Positions 55,864 through 63,963 of a DNA stretch of 64,000 nucleotides are shown one piece after another (positions within the stretch are counted from its first letter, which is position 1; each line of letters opens with the position of its first letter). The DNA is from Chiayiivirga flava (lineage in GTDB: Bacteria; Pseudomonadota; Gammaproteobacteria; Xanthomonadales; Xanthomonadaceae): positions 310,001 through 374,000 of the forward strand of contig NZ_JACHHP010000004.1 in NCBI RefSeq assembly GCF_014202825.1. The letters run 5' to 3'. The translations under genes were made by a program, and so were the position numbers. The notes below the pieces were generated by a model. That model saw only the letters and a program-made list of their open reading frames with translations. It was not told where the DNA came from and did not search any database.

Positions 55864-58686
55864 GTGAGCACATCCATCCATCGTCGGTCCATCGCGCCGG
55901 CCCTGTTGTCGACTGCCGTGGCGTTTGCGCTGTACGGCCCATCCGTTCTCCGCGCCCAGTCCACGCCGGCTCCGGATGCCGCCGCGCTGGCGCAGGCTGC
56001 CGCGGCGCAGGTCGAGGATGATCCGAACACCCCGCAGCGCGAGGACGCCGAAACGCTCGACGAGGTGGTGGTCACCTACCGCGCCAGCCTGGAGCGCGCG
56101 CTCGACAAGAAGCGCGAGTCGATCGGCCAGATCGACGCCATCATCGCCGAGGACATCGGCAAGTTCCCGGACCTGAACCTGGCCGAGTCGCTGCAGCGCA
56201 TTCCCGGCGTCTCGATCTCGCGCGACGCGGGCGAGGGCCGCAACATCTCGGTGCGCGGCCTGGGTCCGGATTTCACCCGCGTGCGCATCAACGGCATGGA
56301 GGCACTGACCACGGCCGGCGGCACCGACAGTTCCGGCGGCGCCAATCGCGGCCGCGGCTTCGACTTCAACGTGTTCGCCTCCGACCTGTTCAACAGCCTC
56401 ACCGTGCGCAAGACCGCGTCGGCGGACGTGGAGGAAGGCTCGCTCGGCGCCACCGTCGATCTCGACACCGCGCGCCCGTTCGACTACGACGGTTTCACCT
56501 TCGTCACCTCCGCCCAGGCCGGCTACAACGATCTGTCCGAGGACACCGATCCGCGCGGCGCGATGCTGATCAGCAACACCTTCGCCGACGGCCGCATCGG
56601 CGCGCTGCTCTCGGTGGCCTACACCAAGCGCAACCTGATCGAGGAAGGCCACAGCACGGTGCGCTGGGACAACGGTGCGAGCAGCGGCGGCTTCTCGCCC
56701 GACTCGCCGTTTGCCGACGCGCTGCTGCCGTCGACGTTCCATCCGCGCATTCCGCGCTACGGCATCCTCGGCCACGAACAGGAGCGCCTCGGCGTCACTG
56801 CGTCGCTGCAGTTCGAACCGACCGACACCACGCTGATCACCTTCGACGGCCTTTACGCCGATTTCGACGCCACGCGCAGCGAGGATTTCCTCGAAGCGAT
56901 TTCCTTCAGCCGCACCGGCGCGAACGGCAAGCCCGCCACCGTCGTGCGCGACGGCGTTGTCGATGCGAATGGCAATCTGGTCTACGGTGTGTTCGACAAT
57001 GTCGATGTGCGCTCCGAGTCGCGCTACGACGAACTCGCCACCACGTTCAAGCAGTTCAGCCTGGATGTCGAACAGGAGATGAGCGACACGTTCCGGCTCA
57101 ACGCGCTCTTCGGCGCGTCCGAGTCCGAACTCGACAACCCGATCCAGACCACGATCACGCTCGATCGCGCCGACACCGACGGCGTGATCTGGGACTACCG
57201 CGGGGACGATCGACTGCCGCTGATCGATTACGGCTTCGATGTGACGAACCCGGCCAACTGGGAGTTCGCCAACGGCCTGTCGGAAATCCGCCTGCGCCCG
57301 CAGACCGCCACCAACAAGTTCGAGACCGCCGGGTTCGACGGCGAATGGGACTTCAGCGATGCGTTGCGCTTCAAGGGCGGCGTGCTGTGGAAGAAATACA
57401 CGTTCGAAAGCACCGAGCGGCGCCGCGCGTCGGAGACCGCCGTGCCCGGGCTGCCGGACGGCATGACACTCGCGGATCTGACCCGCTTCGTGTCGCTCTA
57501 CGGCACCGACGTGCCGGCCGGCACCGACACCGGCTGGGTGATCCCGGACATCGATGCCTTCAACGATCTGCTGCGGATCTACAGCAACGAAGGTGCGTTC
57601 GCGCTGTCCGACGCGGTGGCGAGCGTGCGCGGCAACAACCGCAGCGTGATCGAGGAAAGCATGGGCCTGTTCCTGCAGGCCGACTTCGAGATGGACCTGG
57701 GCGCGATCCCGATCGCCGGAAACATCGGCGTGCGCCAGGTGGAAACCGAACAGACCTCGACCGGCTTCGCGCTGGTGGCAGGTTCGCCGGTGCTGACCAC
57801 CATCGAACGCGACTACGACGACACGCTGCCTTCGCTCAACCTCACCGCGCAGATCACCGACGACTTCCTGATCCGGTTCGGCGCCGCCAAGGTCATGGCG
57901 CGTCCGGGGCTGGGCAACCTCACGCCCGGCGTCACGGTCAACGTGAGCGGCGGCGCGCGCACGGTGAACGGCGGCAATCCCGCACTCGATCCGTTCCGCG
58001 CCAAGACCGCCGACCTCGCGTTCGAGTGGTACTACGCGGACGAGGCGTTGCTCGGTATCGCGCTGTTCTACAAGGACATCGAAAGCTTCGTGCAGACCTC
58101 GCGCGAGACCCGCCCGTTCAGCAGCTCGGGCCTGCCGGCGAGCCTGCTCGAAGGCACCGGCGCCACCGTCAACGACGACTTCCAGTTCAACATTCCGCTC
58201 AACACGCCCGGCGGCGAGCTCAAGGGCTTCGAGGCGAGCTGGCAGACGCCGTTCACCTTCCTGCCGGTCGACGGCTTCGGCGCCATCCTCAACTACACCT
58301 GGGTGGATTCGAAGATCCAGTACCTCACCGCGGCCGGTGCCGCATCGCTCAACACCGATCTGGTCGGCCTGTCCAAGAACGCCTACAACGCGACGCTCTA
58401 CTACGAGAACGAGCGCTTCGGCGCGCGTGTCTCGGCGGCCTATCGCGACGACTACCTCACCACCGTGCCCGGCCGCAACAACAACGATGTGGAAGGGACC
58501 AAGAACACGCTCAACGTCGACCTGTCCGCGTCATACCGTCTCAACGACAACTTCGAGCTCACGTTCGAAGGCCTGAACCTCACCGACGAATACAACGACC
58601 AGTGGGTCAGCTCGACCGGCGACCGGGTCAACGTGTACCACCACACCGGGCGGCAATACATGCTCGGATTCCGCTACAAGTACTGA
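55864..58686 (+). CDS. TonB-dependent outer-membrane receptor for pectin-derived oligosaccharides
   Basis: A 940-residue outer-membrane transporter. Signal peptide to about residue 32 (VLRAQ). A TonB-box-like ETLDEVVVTY is followed by the plug domain, with IAEDIGKFPDLNLAESLQR and RGLGPDFTRVRINGMEA, typical of sugar-linked receptors in this family. A ~22-strand barrel ends in HTGRQYMLGFRYKY with the expected C-terminal aromatic residues. GTG at 55864 is chosen over ATG at 55828 because GGGAGGGGAA lies directly before it. Two operators and the locus context support uptake of oligogalacturonides. An intrinsic terminator follows 43 bp downstream. Confidence 0.93.
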   Translation: MSTSIHRRSIAPALLSTAVAFALYGPSVLRAQSTPAPDAAALAQAAAAQVEDDPNTPQREDAETLDEVVVTYRASLERALDKKRESIGQIDAIIAEDIGKFPDLNLAESLQRIPGVSISRDAGEGRNISVRGLGPDFTRVRINGMEALTTAGGTDSSGGANRGRGFDFNVFASDLFNSLTVRKTASADVEEGSLGATVDLDTARPFDYDGFTFVTSAQAGYNDLSEDTDPRGAMLISNTFADGRIGALLSVAYTKRNLIEEGHSTVRWDNGASSGGFSPDSPFADALLPSTFHPRIPRYGILGHEQERLGVTASLQFEPTDTTLITFDGLYADFDATRSEDFLEAISFSRTGANGKPATVVRDGVVDANGNLVYGVFDNVDVRSESRYDELATTFKQFSLDVEQEMSDTFRLNALFGASESELDNPIQTTITLDRADTDGVIWDYRGDDRLPLIDYGFDVTNPANWEFANGLSEIRLRPQTATNKFETAGFDGEWDFSDALRFKGGVLWKKYTFESTERRRASETAVPGLPDGMTLADLTRFVSLYGTDVPAGTDTGWVIPDIDAFNDLLRIYSNEGAFALSDAVASVRGNNRSVIEESMGLFLQADFEMDLGAIPIAGNIGVRQVETEQTSTGFALVAGSPVLTTIERDYDDTLPSLNLTAQITDDFLIRFGAAKVMARPGLGNLTPGVTVNVSGGARTVNGGNPALDPFRAKTADLAFEWYYADEALLGIALFYKDIESFVQTSRETRPFSSSGLPASLLEGTGATVNDDFQFNIPLNTPGGELKGFEASWQTPFTFLPVDGFGAILNYTWVDSKIQYLTAAGAASLNTDLVGLSKNAYNATLYYENERFGARVSAAYRDDYLTTVPGRNNNDVEGTKNTLNVDLSASYRLNDNFELTFEGLNLTDEYNDQWVSSTGDRVNVYHHTGRQYMLGFRYKY

Positions 58687-58728
58687 TCGGGTTGCCGGTG
58701 TCGGGGCGTCCTCCCGCGTCCCGCCGAC

Positions 58729-58770
58729 GTCCGCGCGGCCTGTAACAATTGCAGGCCGCGCGGACTTTTT
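58729..58770 (+). terminator. Rho-independent terminator of the receptor gene
   Basis: Perfect 14-bp arms (58729-58742 and 58752-58765) with a 9-base loop, followed by TTTTT. It closes the receptor transcript. Confidence 0.93.
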
Positions 58771-58789
58771 GCATGAGCGCGTGGCGCGT

Positions 58790-58949
58790 GTGGAAAGCCC
58801 TCCTGCCGCGTGCTACCGTGCCCGCCCGTTCGCCGGGGCGCTGCAGGTCCCGAACCTGGGCAGCGCAGGCGACAACGGGCGGTGCGCGGATCGGCCAACG
58901 ACCTCCACCGTGCACGACAGCGGCGGCCAGCGGGCCGCCGTTTCCTTTT
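58790..58949 (+). ncRNA. Candidate structured RNA or leader ending in a terminator-like hairpin
   Basis: Between the receptor terminator and the zinc-protease gene lies a rod-like inverted repeat: CCGCCCGTT (58822-58830) pairs with AACGGGCGG (58874-58882), CGCC with GGCG, GCGCTGC (58838-58844) with GCAGCGC (58860-58866), and AGGT with ACCT around a 5-base loop. A second hairpin CGGCGGCC/GGCCGCCG (58921-58940) follows with a T-rich tail to 58949, and the next start codon is only 19 bp on. It fits a small RNA or a 5' leader with attenuator. No known class was recognised. Confidence 0.4.
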
Positions 58950-58968
58950 CGAGCGCACGGACCACACG

Positions 58969-59436
58969 ATGCCTGTCTCCACGCCACGGCGGAAACGGTT
59001 GCCCGCGCTCGGCTGGCGCGAGTGGCTCGCGCTGCCCGATCTTGGCATCGGCGCGATCCGCGCCAAGATCGACAGCGGCGCGCGCTCGTCCGCCTTGCAC
59101 GTCGAGCACCTCACCACGCATACCGTCGACGGGCACGAGTGGGTGCGCTTCGGCATGCGTGCCGGCATCGACGACACCATCACGCACTGCGAGGCGCGCG
59201 TGCTGCATCGCAAGCTCGTGACCGACTCGGGCGGCCACGTCACCGAACGCGTGTTCATCCGCACCGCATTGCAGCTCGGCAACAAGCGTTACGCGATCGA
59301 CATCAACCTGACGGATCGGCGCAACATGCTGTTTCCGATGCTGCTCGGCCGCACCGCAATGGCGGGGCGCTGGGTCATCGATCCGGGACGCTCCTACCTG
59401 CTCGGCGGCGGCGACGTGCCGCACGCGCGCACCTGA
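58969..59436 (+). CDS. Retropepsin-like 'ATP-dependent zinc protease' family protein (RimB-like, PF05618)
   Basis: A 155-residue protein of the family usually annotated as ATP-dependent zinc protease, which has a retropepsin-like fold. The conserved [22 protein letters not shown] (residues ~27-48, Asp in DSGA) and [20 protein letters not shown] are family signatures. It is found beside RimK ligases, as here (14 bp upstream of rimK), where it is thought to act on glutamate-modified proteins. No signal peptide. Confidence 0.88.
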   Translation: MPVSTPRRKRLPALGWREWLALPDLGIGAIRAKIDSGARSSALHVEHLTTHTVDGHEWVRFGMRAGIDDTITHCEARVLHRKLVTDSGGHVTERVFIRTALQLGNKRYAIDINLTDRRNMLFPMLLGRTAMAGRWVIDPGRSYLLGGGDVPHART

Positions 59437-59450
59437 CGCACAAGGCCTGC

Positions 59451-60362
59451 ATGAAACTCGCGATCCTCTCGCGCAACTCCAAGCTCTACTCGACCCAGCG
59501 CCTGCTCGAGGCGGCGCGCGCGCAGGGCCACACCGCGCGCGTGCTCGATCCGCTGCGCTGCTACATGGGCATCGCGCCCGGCGCGTTCGAGATGCACTAC
59601 CGCGGGCGCGGCCTTGCCAACTACGCGGCCGTCGTGCCGCGCATCGGTGCGTCCGTGACCTTCTACGGCACCGCGGTGCTGCGCCAGTTCGAGATGATGG
59701 GCGTGTACACCCCGAACGGCTCGGATGCGATCCTGCGCGCGCGCGACAAGCTGCGCTGCCACCAGATGCTGGCGCGCCAGGGCATCGGCCTGCCGCGCAC
59801 CGTCTTCGGCGACAACCCCGACGACACGCAGGACCTGCTGCGCATGCTCGGCAAGCCGCCGCACGTGATCAAGCTCAACGAAGGCAGTCAGGGCACCGGC
59901 GTGATCCTCGCCGAAACCCCGCAGGCCTCGCGCAGCGTCATCGAGGCGTTCCGCGGGCTGTACGCAAACTTCCTCGTGCAGGAATTCATCGGCGAGGCCA
60001 AGGGCGCGGACGTGCGCTGCTTCGTGGTCGGCAGCGAGGTGGTGGCTGCGATGCGACGCCAGGCCAAGCGCGGCGAGTTCCGCTCCAACCTGCACCGCGG
60101 CGGCACCGCCAAGGCGGTGGAGCTGACCGACGTGGAACGCGAAACCGCGATCCGCGCGGCCAAGGTGATGGGGCTGAACATCGCCGGCGTCGACCTGCTG
60201 CGCTCGCGGCGCGGACCGCTGGTGCTGGAGGTGAACTCGTCGCCCGGCCTTGAGGGCATCGAAGGCGCCACCGGCCTGGACGTGGCGGGCAAGATCATCG
60301 ACTACGTGGCGATGCGCGCACGGCGGCAGCGCAGGGCGCAGGCGGCGGCCCGCGCGGGCTGA
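59451..60362 (+). CDS. rimK: RimK family ATP-grasp alpha-L-glutamate ligase
   Basis: A 303-residue ATP-grasp enzyme that adds Glu residues to the C-terminus of ribosomal protein S6 in E. coli. N-terminal [25 protein letters not shown]-binding [33 protein letters not shown] and the metal site [14 protein letters not shown] are all present. Length is that of E. coli RimK. It forms a two-gene unit with the retropepsin-like protein. Confidence 0.95.
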   Translation: MKLAILSRNSKLYSTQRLLEAARAQGHTARVLDPLRCYMGIAPGAFEMHYRGRGLANYAAVVPRIGASVTFYGTAVLRQFEMMGVYTPNGSDAILRARDKLRCHQMLARQGIGLPRTVFGDNPDDTQDLLRMLGKPPHVIKLNEGSQGTGVILAETPQASRSVIEAFRGLYANFLVQEFIGEAKGADVRCFVVGSEVVAAMRRQAKRGEFRSNLHRGGTAKAVELTDVERETAIRAAKVMGLNIAGVDLLRSRRGPLVLEVNSSPGLEGIEGATGLDVAGKIIDYVAMRARRQRRAQAAARAG

Positions 60363-60532
60363 ACCATGGGCGCCGCAGCGGGCGCCGTCACCGCCCTTAA
60401 CGAAACCCTGCAACCCCCTTAACGGCAATTTAATTGCCCTGTGCGTAGTCTCGCCCCACCAATCTTCTGCTCGACACTCCTAAGTCAGATTTCGGTGACT
60501 TGCAGACGACGGTAATCGGGGCAGTAGCTTAG

Positions 60533-60578
60533 GCCCACGGCAGTCGCAATCCCCCTTGCGCCTTCCGTGGGCTTTTTT
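60533..60578 (+). terminator. Intrinsic terminator in the rimK downstream region (possible sRNA end)
   Basis: Stem GCCCACGG (60533-60540) / CCGTGGGC (60565-60572) followed by TTTTTT. It lies 170 bp past the rimK stop. The gap is long for a simple 3' UTR, so the transcript it ends may be a separate small RNA starting near 60440. Confidence 0.85.
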
Positions 60579-60652
60579 CTGCCCGGCGTTTGCGGCCCGC
60601 AGGTCGCCGCACGGCCGATGCGCCGAAACGAGTGGCAATACGAATTTCTTCG

Positions 60653-60681
60653 TTGACATAGTACGAAGGAACCCGTATGTT
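60653..60681 (+). promoter_or_regulatory. Strong sigma-70-type promoter for the tandem secreted proteins
   Basis: TTGACA (60653-60658), 17-bp spacer, TATGTT (60676-60681). The -35 is consensus. The start codon of the first small secreted protein is 60 bp downstream. Confidence 0.75.
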
Positions 60682-60740
60682 CGCCGCAAGGGTCCAGATT
60701 GCACTTTCCCTCCATTCCCGATGACACGAGGAGTTCCCGC

Positions 60741-61211
60741 GTGAAGTGTTCGCTGTTGCTGTTTCCCGGCCTTTTTCTGGCCGCATCCGCCTTCGCCGCC
60801 GACCAGATGCCGATGCGCGAAATCCAGGCCACCGGCTTCGACCAGCAGCGGGCCGCCATCGTCGAAGGGTTCGCGGACGGCGAGCGCTATGCCGAAATCG
60901 AGCCCGAGCAGAAGACCAAGGTGCTCGCCGCGCTCGACCGCATGGAACAGACACTCGGACCGGCCGGCTCGATCGAACGTCTGTCGCCGGAGGCGAAAGT
61001 GGCGCTCTACAACGATCAGGAGGTGATCAACACCATCCTGACCGACGCGCAGGAAGCCAGCCGCGAGGTGTGCAAGCGCAACCGCACCGTCAATTCGCGC
61101 CTGAAGAACAGCGAATGCCACACCGTGGCCGAGTGGGAGCGCCGCCGCGAGCGGGCGCGCGAGATGGCCGAGCGTGCGCGCGGCAACGTGTCCGACCCTG
61201 CGGGCAAATGA
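60741..61211 (+). CDS. Small secreted protein of unknown function, paralogue A
   Basis: A 156-residue protein starting at GTG (60741), with GAGGAG nine bases upstream. The signal peptide ends near SAFAADQ. The middle is helical and charged (FADGERYAEIEPEQKTKVLAALDRME, then SPEAKVALYNDQEVINTIL). The C-terminal module CKRNRTVNSRLKNSECHTV-AEWERRRERAR holds two Cys, probably disulfide-bonded. This module is repeated in the next gene and resembles short C...C...EW motifs in many small exported proteins of this bacterial family. No function known. Linked to the BlaI/M56 genes downstream. Confidence 0.75.
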   Translation: MKCSLLLFPGLFLAASAFAADQMPMREIQATGFDQQRAAIVEGFADGERYAEIEPEQKTKVLAALDRMEQTLGPAGSIERLSPEAKVALYNDQEVINTILTDAQEASREVCKRNRTVNSRLKNSECHTVAEWERRRERAREMAERARGNVSDPAGK

Positions 61212-61274
61212 CCGCCGCTGCGCTGCCGTGCTGAATCCGCCGGCCGTGCCGGCGTCATCGAGGGGATTCGTGCC

Positions 61275-61796
61275 ATGAATCGTTCGAAGCTGAGTGCCGC
61301 CGTTGTTGCCGTCCTGCTGGGTGCCGGCTCCGCGCTTGCCGCGCAGACGAAGGGCACGCCCGTGGCCGAGCCGATCGTCGAGGCGGGCGGCTCGCAGTCG
61401 CTGGAAGCGCAGCGCGAGGCCGTCGTCGCCGCCTTCGAGCCGGGCGAACGCTTCGCCGAACTCGACGAGGCCGGGCGCGGCAGCGTGCTTGCCAGTTTCG
61501 AGCGCATGCAGGCCCTGCTCGGCGGCCGCGACATCGGCCAGCTCACGGCGGAGGAAAAGGTGGCGCTGTTCAACGAGCAGTCCGACCTCAACGGCGTGCT
61601 GACCGACGCTGAGGCCGACAGCCGCATCACCTGCAAGCGCAACCGCACCGTCAATTCGCGCATCAGCAACACCGAGTGCCACACGGTGGCAGAATGGGAC
61701 CGGCGCCGCGAGCGGGCGCGCAAGCTGATGGACATGAACAAGCGTTCGGTGACCTGCACGGCCGACAGCAACGGAAGTTTTAGCGCCTGCCAATGA
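61275..61796 (+). CDS. Small secreted protein of unknown function, paralogue B
   Basis: A 173-residue homologue of the preceding gene. It has a signal peptide (SALAAQ), the same helical middle (FEPGERFAELDEAGRGSVLASFERMQ; TAEEKVALFNEQSDLNGVL) and the module CKRNRTVNSRISNTECHTV-AEWDRRRERAR. An extra tail has two more Cys (SVTCTADSNGSFSACQ). Its stop overlaps the blaI start (ATGA), so it is translated together with that regulator. Clear tandem duplication of gene A. Confidence 0.78.
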   Translation: MNRSKLSAAVVAVLLGAGSALAAQTKGTPVAEPIVEAGGSQSLEAQREAVVAAFEPGERFAELDEAGRGSVLASFERMQALLGGRDIGQLTAEEKVALFNEQSDLNGVLTDAEADSRITCKRNRTVNSRISNTECHTVAEWDRRRERARKLMDMNKRSVTCTADSNGSFSACQ

Positions 61797-62191
61797 CCCG
61801 TCACCCCAGCACCCGTCCCACCGAATCCGAACTCGCGATCCTCGATGTGCTCTGGGACCGCGGGTCGGCCACCGTGCGCGATGTGTACGAAGCGCTGTAC
61901 CAGCAGGACGGCGGCGGCTACACCACGGCACTGAAACTGATGCAGGTGATGCACGCCAAGGGGCTTGTCGAGCGCGACGACAGCCAGCGCGCGCACGTGT
62001 TCCGCGCGGTGCCCACGCGCGAGTCCACGCGCAGCCGCATGCTCGGCACCATCGTGGACCAGATGTTCGGCGGCCGCCCGATGGAGCTGGTGCTGAGCCT
62101 GCTCGGCACCGAGTCGGCGCCCAAATCCGAGGAAATCGCGCAGGTCCGTGCGCTGCTCGATCGCCTGGAGCGGGAGCGCGGCCATGATTGA
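61793..62191 (+). CDS. BlaI/MecI/CopY-family transcriptional repressor
   Basis: A 132-residue winged-helix protein. ESELAILDVLWDRGSATVRDVYEAL gives the DNA-binding domain, and TTALKLMQVMHAKGLVERD is the recognition/wing part. A C-terminal dimerisation helix ends in LLDRLERERG. Members repress beta-lactamase or copper genes and are cleaved or released when a partner M56 sensor is activated; the partner here is the next gene, which overlaps it by eight bases. It may control its own operon, including the secreted proteins upstream. Confidence 0.92.
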   Translation: MTRHPSTRPTESELAILDVLWDRGSATVRDVYEALYQQDGGGYTTALKLMQVMHAKGLVERDDSQRAHVFRAVPTRESTRSRMLGTIVDQMFGGRPMELVLSLLGTESAPKSEEIAQVRALLDRLERERGHD

Positions 62192-63854
62192 CGGCGTGGT
62201 GCAGACCGTGGGCTGGGCCCTGATCGACGCCGCGTGGCAGGGGATACTCGTCGGCGCGCTCTACGCCAGCGCGCGTCTTGCCGTCAGCGATGCGCGGCTG
62301 CGGCTGGCGATCGGCCATCTCGCGCTGCTCGCGCTCGCGCTGCTGCCGCTGGCGAGCCTGCTGTGGCGCCTGTACGCGCCGCAGCCGTTGCCCGAGGCCG
62401 CCCTCGGCGCGATGCTGGCCGGCGGCGCGGCGGCGGTCGACGGCGCACCGTCGGCGGCCGCGTGGTCCATCGATGTATGGCTGCCGTGGCTGGTCGGCGC
62501 GTGGGCGGTCGGCGTGGCCGTGCATTCGCTGCGCCTGTTCGGGCAGTGGCGCGGGTTGCGTCGCCTGTGCGCGCAGAGCAGCGTCGTCGATCCCGACTGG
62601 CTCGACACCCTCGCGCGCCTGCGCAACCGGCTGGGGGTGAAGGCCCGCGTTCGCCTGCTGCACGGCGTGCAGGTCACCACGCCGATGCTCGTCGGCGTGC
62701 TGCGTCCGACGATCCTGCTGCCGTCGAGCCTGCTGCTGCAGCTGCCGCGCGCGCAGGTCGAACTGATCCTGATCCACGAGCTGGCGCATCTGCGCCGTCT
62801 CGACACCTGGTTCAACCTGCTGCAGACCTGCCTCGACACCCTGCTGTTCTTCCATCCCGCGGTGCACTGGATCTCGCGCAAGGTGCGCGAGGACCGCGAG
62901 CTGTGCTGCGACCAGCTGGTGCTGGCCCGCGGCGGCGATCCGATGCTGTATGCGCGCACCCTGCTGGCGATGGCCGAAGCCCACCACCACGCGCATGCGC
63001 CGGCGCCGGCCCTCGGCGCGGCCGGCGGGCTGCTGCTGGAGCGCGTGCAGCGCATCGTCGACGTGCCTCCGGCGCGGCAGGGCACGCAGATGCCCGCACT
63101 GGGCACCGTGCTCGCGCTCGCCGCGCTGTTGTGGCTGCTCAAGCCCGCCGGCGACGAGAACGTGCTGCACGATCTGGGCCTGCCTCCGCTGGCGGCGTCG
63201 GGCATCGTCGCCGCCGTGCCGTCGCTCGCGGGCCTGCAGTTCTCGGTCGCGGACATGGCGGCGGCCGTGGAACCGCTGGTGCTGCGCGCACCGCCGCGCG
63301 GTGTCGATGCCGGATCGGCGCAGCCCCTCCCGGCGGCCGTCGCGCCCGACGCCGCGCCGGCGCCGATCGCCACACCGCCGCTCGCGCCGATGCCGGCGCT
63401 CCTGCAGCCCGAGCTCGCGCCTGCCGCACTGTCGGACAGCACGGTGCCAGTCGCCCCCGTCCAGCCGGTCGCCGCGCGCGATGCGGCCGTCGATGCGCCG
63501 CCGCCCGCAGCGGCCGCACCGCGCGAGCCGCGCGCTCTGCAGCAGGTGGCGCCCGAGTACCCGTCCAATGCCCGGCTTGCGGCGGTCGAAGGCTTCGTCG
63601 TGCTGCGTTACCGGGTCGACGGCACCGGCCGTGCACGCGACGTGCGTCTGATCGACGCCGAGCCGAGCGGCGTGTTCGAGAAAGCGGCGCGGCGCGCGCT
63701 TGCGCAGTGGCGCTTCGAGCCCGAATTCGGCGCCGCCGGCGACTACCTGCAGCAGTTCGACTTCCGCCTCGAAGGCGGCGACGGCCCGGGCGATGCCGAG
63801 GCCGAACGCTGCTCGATCCGGATCGGTTCGCGCCTCTGCCGCCCGACCCCGTGA
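62184..63854 (+). CDS. M56 (BlaR1/MecR1-type) membrane metallopeptidase with C-terminal TonB domain
   Basis: A 556-residue membrane protein. N-terminal helices (residues ~5-115) precede a cytosolic M56 peptidase domain with the zinc motif HELAH (198-202) and the following helix VREDRELCCDQLVLA. A further helix is followed by a Pro/Ala-rich periplasmic spacer (~345-465) and a TonB C-terminal domain with LQQVAPEYPSNARLAAVEGFVVLRYRVDGTGRARDV. BlaR1 has a penicillin-binding sensor at this end, so the TonB-like domain replaces it. It probably senses an envelope signal and relays it to BlaI by proteolysis; the signal is unknown. ATG at 62184 is inside the blaI stop overlap. Confidence 0.9.
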   Translation: MIDGVVQTVGWALIDAAWQGILVGALYASARLAVSDARLRLAIGHLALLALALLPLASLLWRLYAPQPLPEAALGAMLAGGAAAVDGAPSAAAWSIDVWLPWLVGAWAVGVAVHSLRLFGQWRGLRRLCAQSSVVDPDWLDTLARLRNRLGVKARVRLLHGVQVTTPMLVGVLRPTILLPSSLLLQLPRAQVELILIHELAHLRRLDTWFNLLQTCLDTLLFFHPAVHWISRKVREDRELCCDQLVLARGGDPMLYARTLLAMAEAHHHAHAPAPALGAAGGLLLERVQRIVDVPPARQGTQMPALGTVLALAALLWLLKPAGDENVLHDLGLPPLAASGIVAAVPSLAGLQFSVADMAAAVEPLVLRAPPRGVDAGSAQPLPAAVAPDAAPAPIATPPLAPMPALLQPELAPAALSDSTVPVAPVQPVAARDAAVDAPPPAAAAPREPRALQQVAPEYPSNARLAAVEGFVVLRYRVDGTGRARDVRLIDAEPSGVFEKAARRALAQWRFEPEFGAAGDYLQQFDFRLEGGDGPGDAEAERCSIRIGSRLCRPTP

Positions 63855-63963
63855 GCTGTCCGGCGGCCGGCATCGCGCCGGCCGCGCCCGGGTCTGAGCC
63901 GCCACTGAACTTCCCGTGCACGCGGCTGGTCTTGCTTGCTGAACAGGCGCTACTCTAGCCCGC

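Larger units (their letters stand above)
60363..60740. other. Intergenic region with direct repeats, a palindrome, a terminator and a promoter
   Basis: 378 bp without a gene. Notable are two CCCTTAACG direct repeats 22 bp apart (60394-60402 and 60416-60424), the palindrome GGCAATT-T-AATTGCC (60424-60438), an intrinsic terminator at 60533-60578 and a sigma-70 promoter at 60653-60681. Confidence 0.7.

Noticed and set aside
58790-58949. 6S RNA, SRP RNA or RNase P RNA as identity of the structured segment
   Set aside because: The rod shape suggested 6S, but no conserved core of these RNAs could be recognised and the usual neighbours are absent.
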